Origin: Sedimentibacter sp.
GTDB lineage: Bacteria > Bacillota > Clostridia > Tissierellales > Sedimentibacteraceae
Direction of reading: 5' to 3'
Assembly: GCA_018436705.1 (NCBI GenBank)
Contig: JAHDLA010000004.1
Coordinates: forward strand, 372,001 to 436,000
DNA length: 64,000 nucleotides
Made by a program: the position numbers and the translations under genes. The notes beneath the pieces were generated by a model that worked only from the letters and a program-made list of their open reading frames with translations, had not been told where the DNA came from and searched no databases. This document shows, one piece after another, positions 63,339 through 64,000 of the stretch (its first letter is position 1; each line of letters opens with the position of its first letter).

Positions 63339-63761
63339 ATGAACAATTCTGATATGAAATGTGTAATGATTATAAATTCTGAACTCCCCATAGGCATTAT
63401 AGCCAACACCTCTGCCATCTTAGGAATAACATTGGGAAAACATGTACCGGAACAGATAGGTGAAGATGTGCTGGATGCCACAAAAAACTCTCACTTAGGC
63501 ATCATAACAATTCCCGTTACTATGCTTAAAGGAGATACGGACATACTGAAAGATTTAAGAAAAAGCTTGTACGATTCGGAATTCAGCGACTTGCTGGTTG
63601 TTGACTTTTCAGATGTTGCACAAGGCTGCAATATATACAGTGAATATGCTGCCAAGGCTGCAACAGTACCGGAGCAGGAGCACAATTACTTCGGCATTGC
63701 AATTTATGGGAGCAAGAAAAAGGTAAACAAGCTTACAGGGTTTATGCCTCTGTTAAAATAA
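63339..63761 (+). CDS. DUF2000 family protein
   Basis: 140 aa. Starts DMKCVMIINSELPIGIIANT and contains AAILGITLGK-type and GIITIPVTMLKGDTDILKDL segments and FGIAIYGSKKKVNKLTG at the C-terminus, in line with DUF2000, a small PTH2-like fold of unknown function. AAAGGAGG Shine-Dalgarno. Located just behind the AraC gene. Confidence 0.85.
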   Translation: MNNSDMKCVMIINSELPIGIIANTSAILGITLGKHVPEQIGEDVLDATKNSHLGIITIPVTMLKGDTDILKDLRKSLYDSEFSDLLVVDFSDVAQGCNIYSEYAAKAATVPEQEHNYFGIAIYGSKKKVNKLTGFMPLLK

Positions 63762-63849
63762 TGCATACCGGTATTTCATATAATCCATCGTCCCATTTGA
63801 TTTCCCCAGCCTCTGCTGCTGACCAAGCGATTCTGTTTAATCTGCTTTT
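63742..63849 (-). pseudogene. Possible gene remnant at the window edge
   Basis: A 35-codon open stretch on the minus strand reads NRIAWSAAEAGEIKWDDGLY, then EIPVCIIL, which looks protein-like, but it has stops on both sides and no start signals. No family recognised. It overlaps the DUF2000 stop by about 20 nt. Confidence 0.2.
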
Positions 63850-63924
63850 TTAATTGCTAAAATTTGAAAATATCATATAATAAAATTAAAAATTGCAGGA
63901 GAAGATATAAGGAGGCTTGAGAGT

Positions 63925-63984
63925 ATGATTACCGATACTGTTTCAATCGAAAAGATAAAAGAAACGATAATCCCCAAAAGATAA
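63925..63984 (+). pseudogene. Very short ORF behind a strong Shine-Dalgarno
   Basis: 19 codons (MITDTVSIEKIKETIIPKR) after AAGGAGG, ending in TAA near the window end. Either a truncated or frameshifted gene start, or a leader peptide of something beyond the window. Confidence 0.25.
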
Positions 63985-64000
63985 TTAGTTGCATTGATTC

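Noticed and set aside
1..64000. CRISPR arrays, tRNA or rRNA genes, intact transposases
   Set aside because: No regularly spaced direct repeats, no cloverleaf with typical TTCGA arm, no rRNA core sequences and no transposase motifs were seen on either strand.

Overview
The window is 64 kb of AT-rich DNA with a gene repertoire typical of an anaerobic, endospore-forming member of the Bacillota (Clostridia or Tissierellia-like). The pointers are the B. subtilis-style rqcH / yicC-remA-gmk-rpoZ / priA-def-fmt block, an NADH-linked [FeFe] hydrogenase, a T-box leader, TPP, SAM-I and fluoride riboswitches, and a small acid-soluble spore protein relative. I cannot name genus or species from the sequence alone. 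No rRNA, tRNA, CRISPR array, prophage or intact transposase was seen.

Layout. Positions 1-11.2 kb (minus strand) hold a housekeeping block, yicC-remA-gmk-rpoZ ... priA-def-fmt. It is interrupted, where coaBC usually sits, by a giant alpha-2-macroglobulin-like lipoprotein and a membrane-anchored Memo-like protein. rqcH diverges at 11.4 kb. Positions 13.3-17.4 kb encode a three-subunit NADH-dependent [FeFe] hydrogenase (HydC-HydB-HydA). A divergent PadR gene has a near-perfect inverted repeat over its promoter, and the hydrogenase side has a Rex-like inverted repeat. Positions 18-21.7 kb hold a phosphoribosyltransferase, a polar amino-acid ABC importer and a TudS-related protein. Positions 22-23.3 kb hold a fluoride riboswitch driving a ClC-type fluoride exporter, followed by a small MITE-like inverted-repeat element. 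Positions 24.4-27.4 kb hold a complete AmmeMemoRadiSam pair plus a DUF1287 protein.

Positions 27.4-29.8 kb form a thiazole-salvage operon, thiW-thiM-thiE. Its leader carries a canonical TPP riboswitch with terminator, then a strong three-way-junction RNA, then a second element that keeps the TPP-type CTGAGA arm but lacks the pyrophosphate-sensor arm and is embedded inside a terminator stem. I regard this leader as the most interesting object in the window. Positions 29.8-41.3 kb form a catabolic and transport neighbourhood: two small membrane proteins, an AbgB-like M20 hydrolase, a CapA-family protein, an AraC regulator fused to a GH39-like domain, a ferric or organophosphate-type ABC importer and a PHP phosphoesterase.

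Positions 41.5-47.1 kb carry a YyaL-type thioredoxin-domain protein, an MFS transporter and secreted proteins of unknown role. Positions 47.3-51.4 kb are a SAM-I riboswitch-controlled methionine unit: an M20 hydrolase followed by metN-metI-metQ. Positions 51.4-56.7 kb are accessory. They hold an AlkZ-related protein, a decayed clpP 3' end with stops, an isochorismatase-ASCH fusion, an apparent SagB/nitroreductase N-terminal remnant, three hypothetical envelope proteins and an orphan ORF. Positions 56.7-64 kb hold a T-box-controlled compact valyl-tRNA synthetase, the spore-protein relative, a berberine-bridge-type FAD oxidoreductase, a two-domain GNAT protein, an AraC regulator, a DUF2000 protein and gene debris at the edge.

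Function names rest on motifs and remembered family resemblance; no database search was run. Start codons were moved from the longest reading frame where a Shine-Dalgarno sequence clearly favoured another start.
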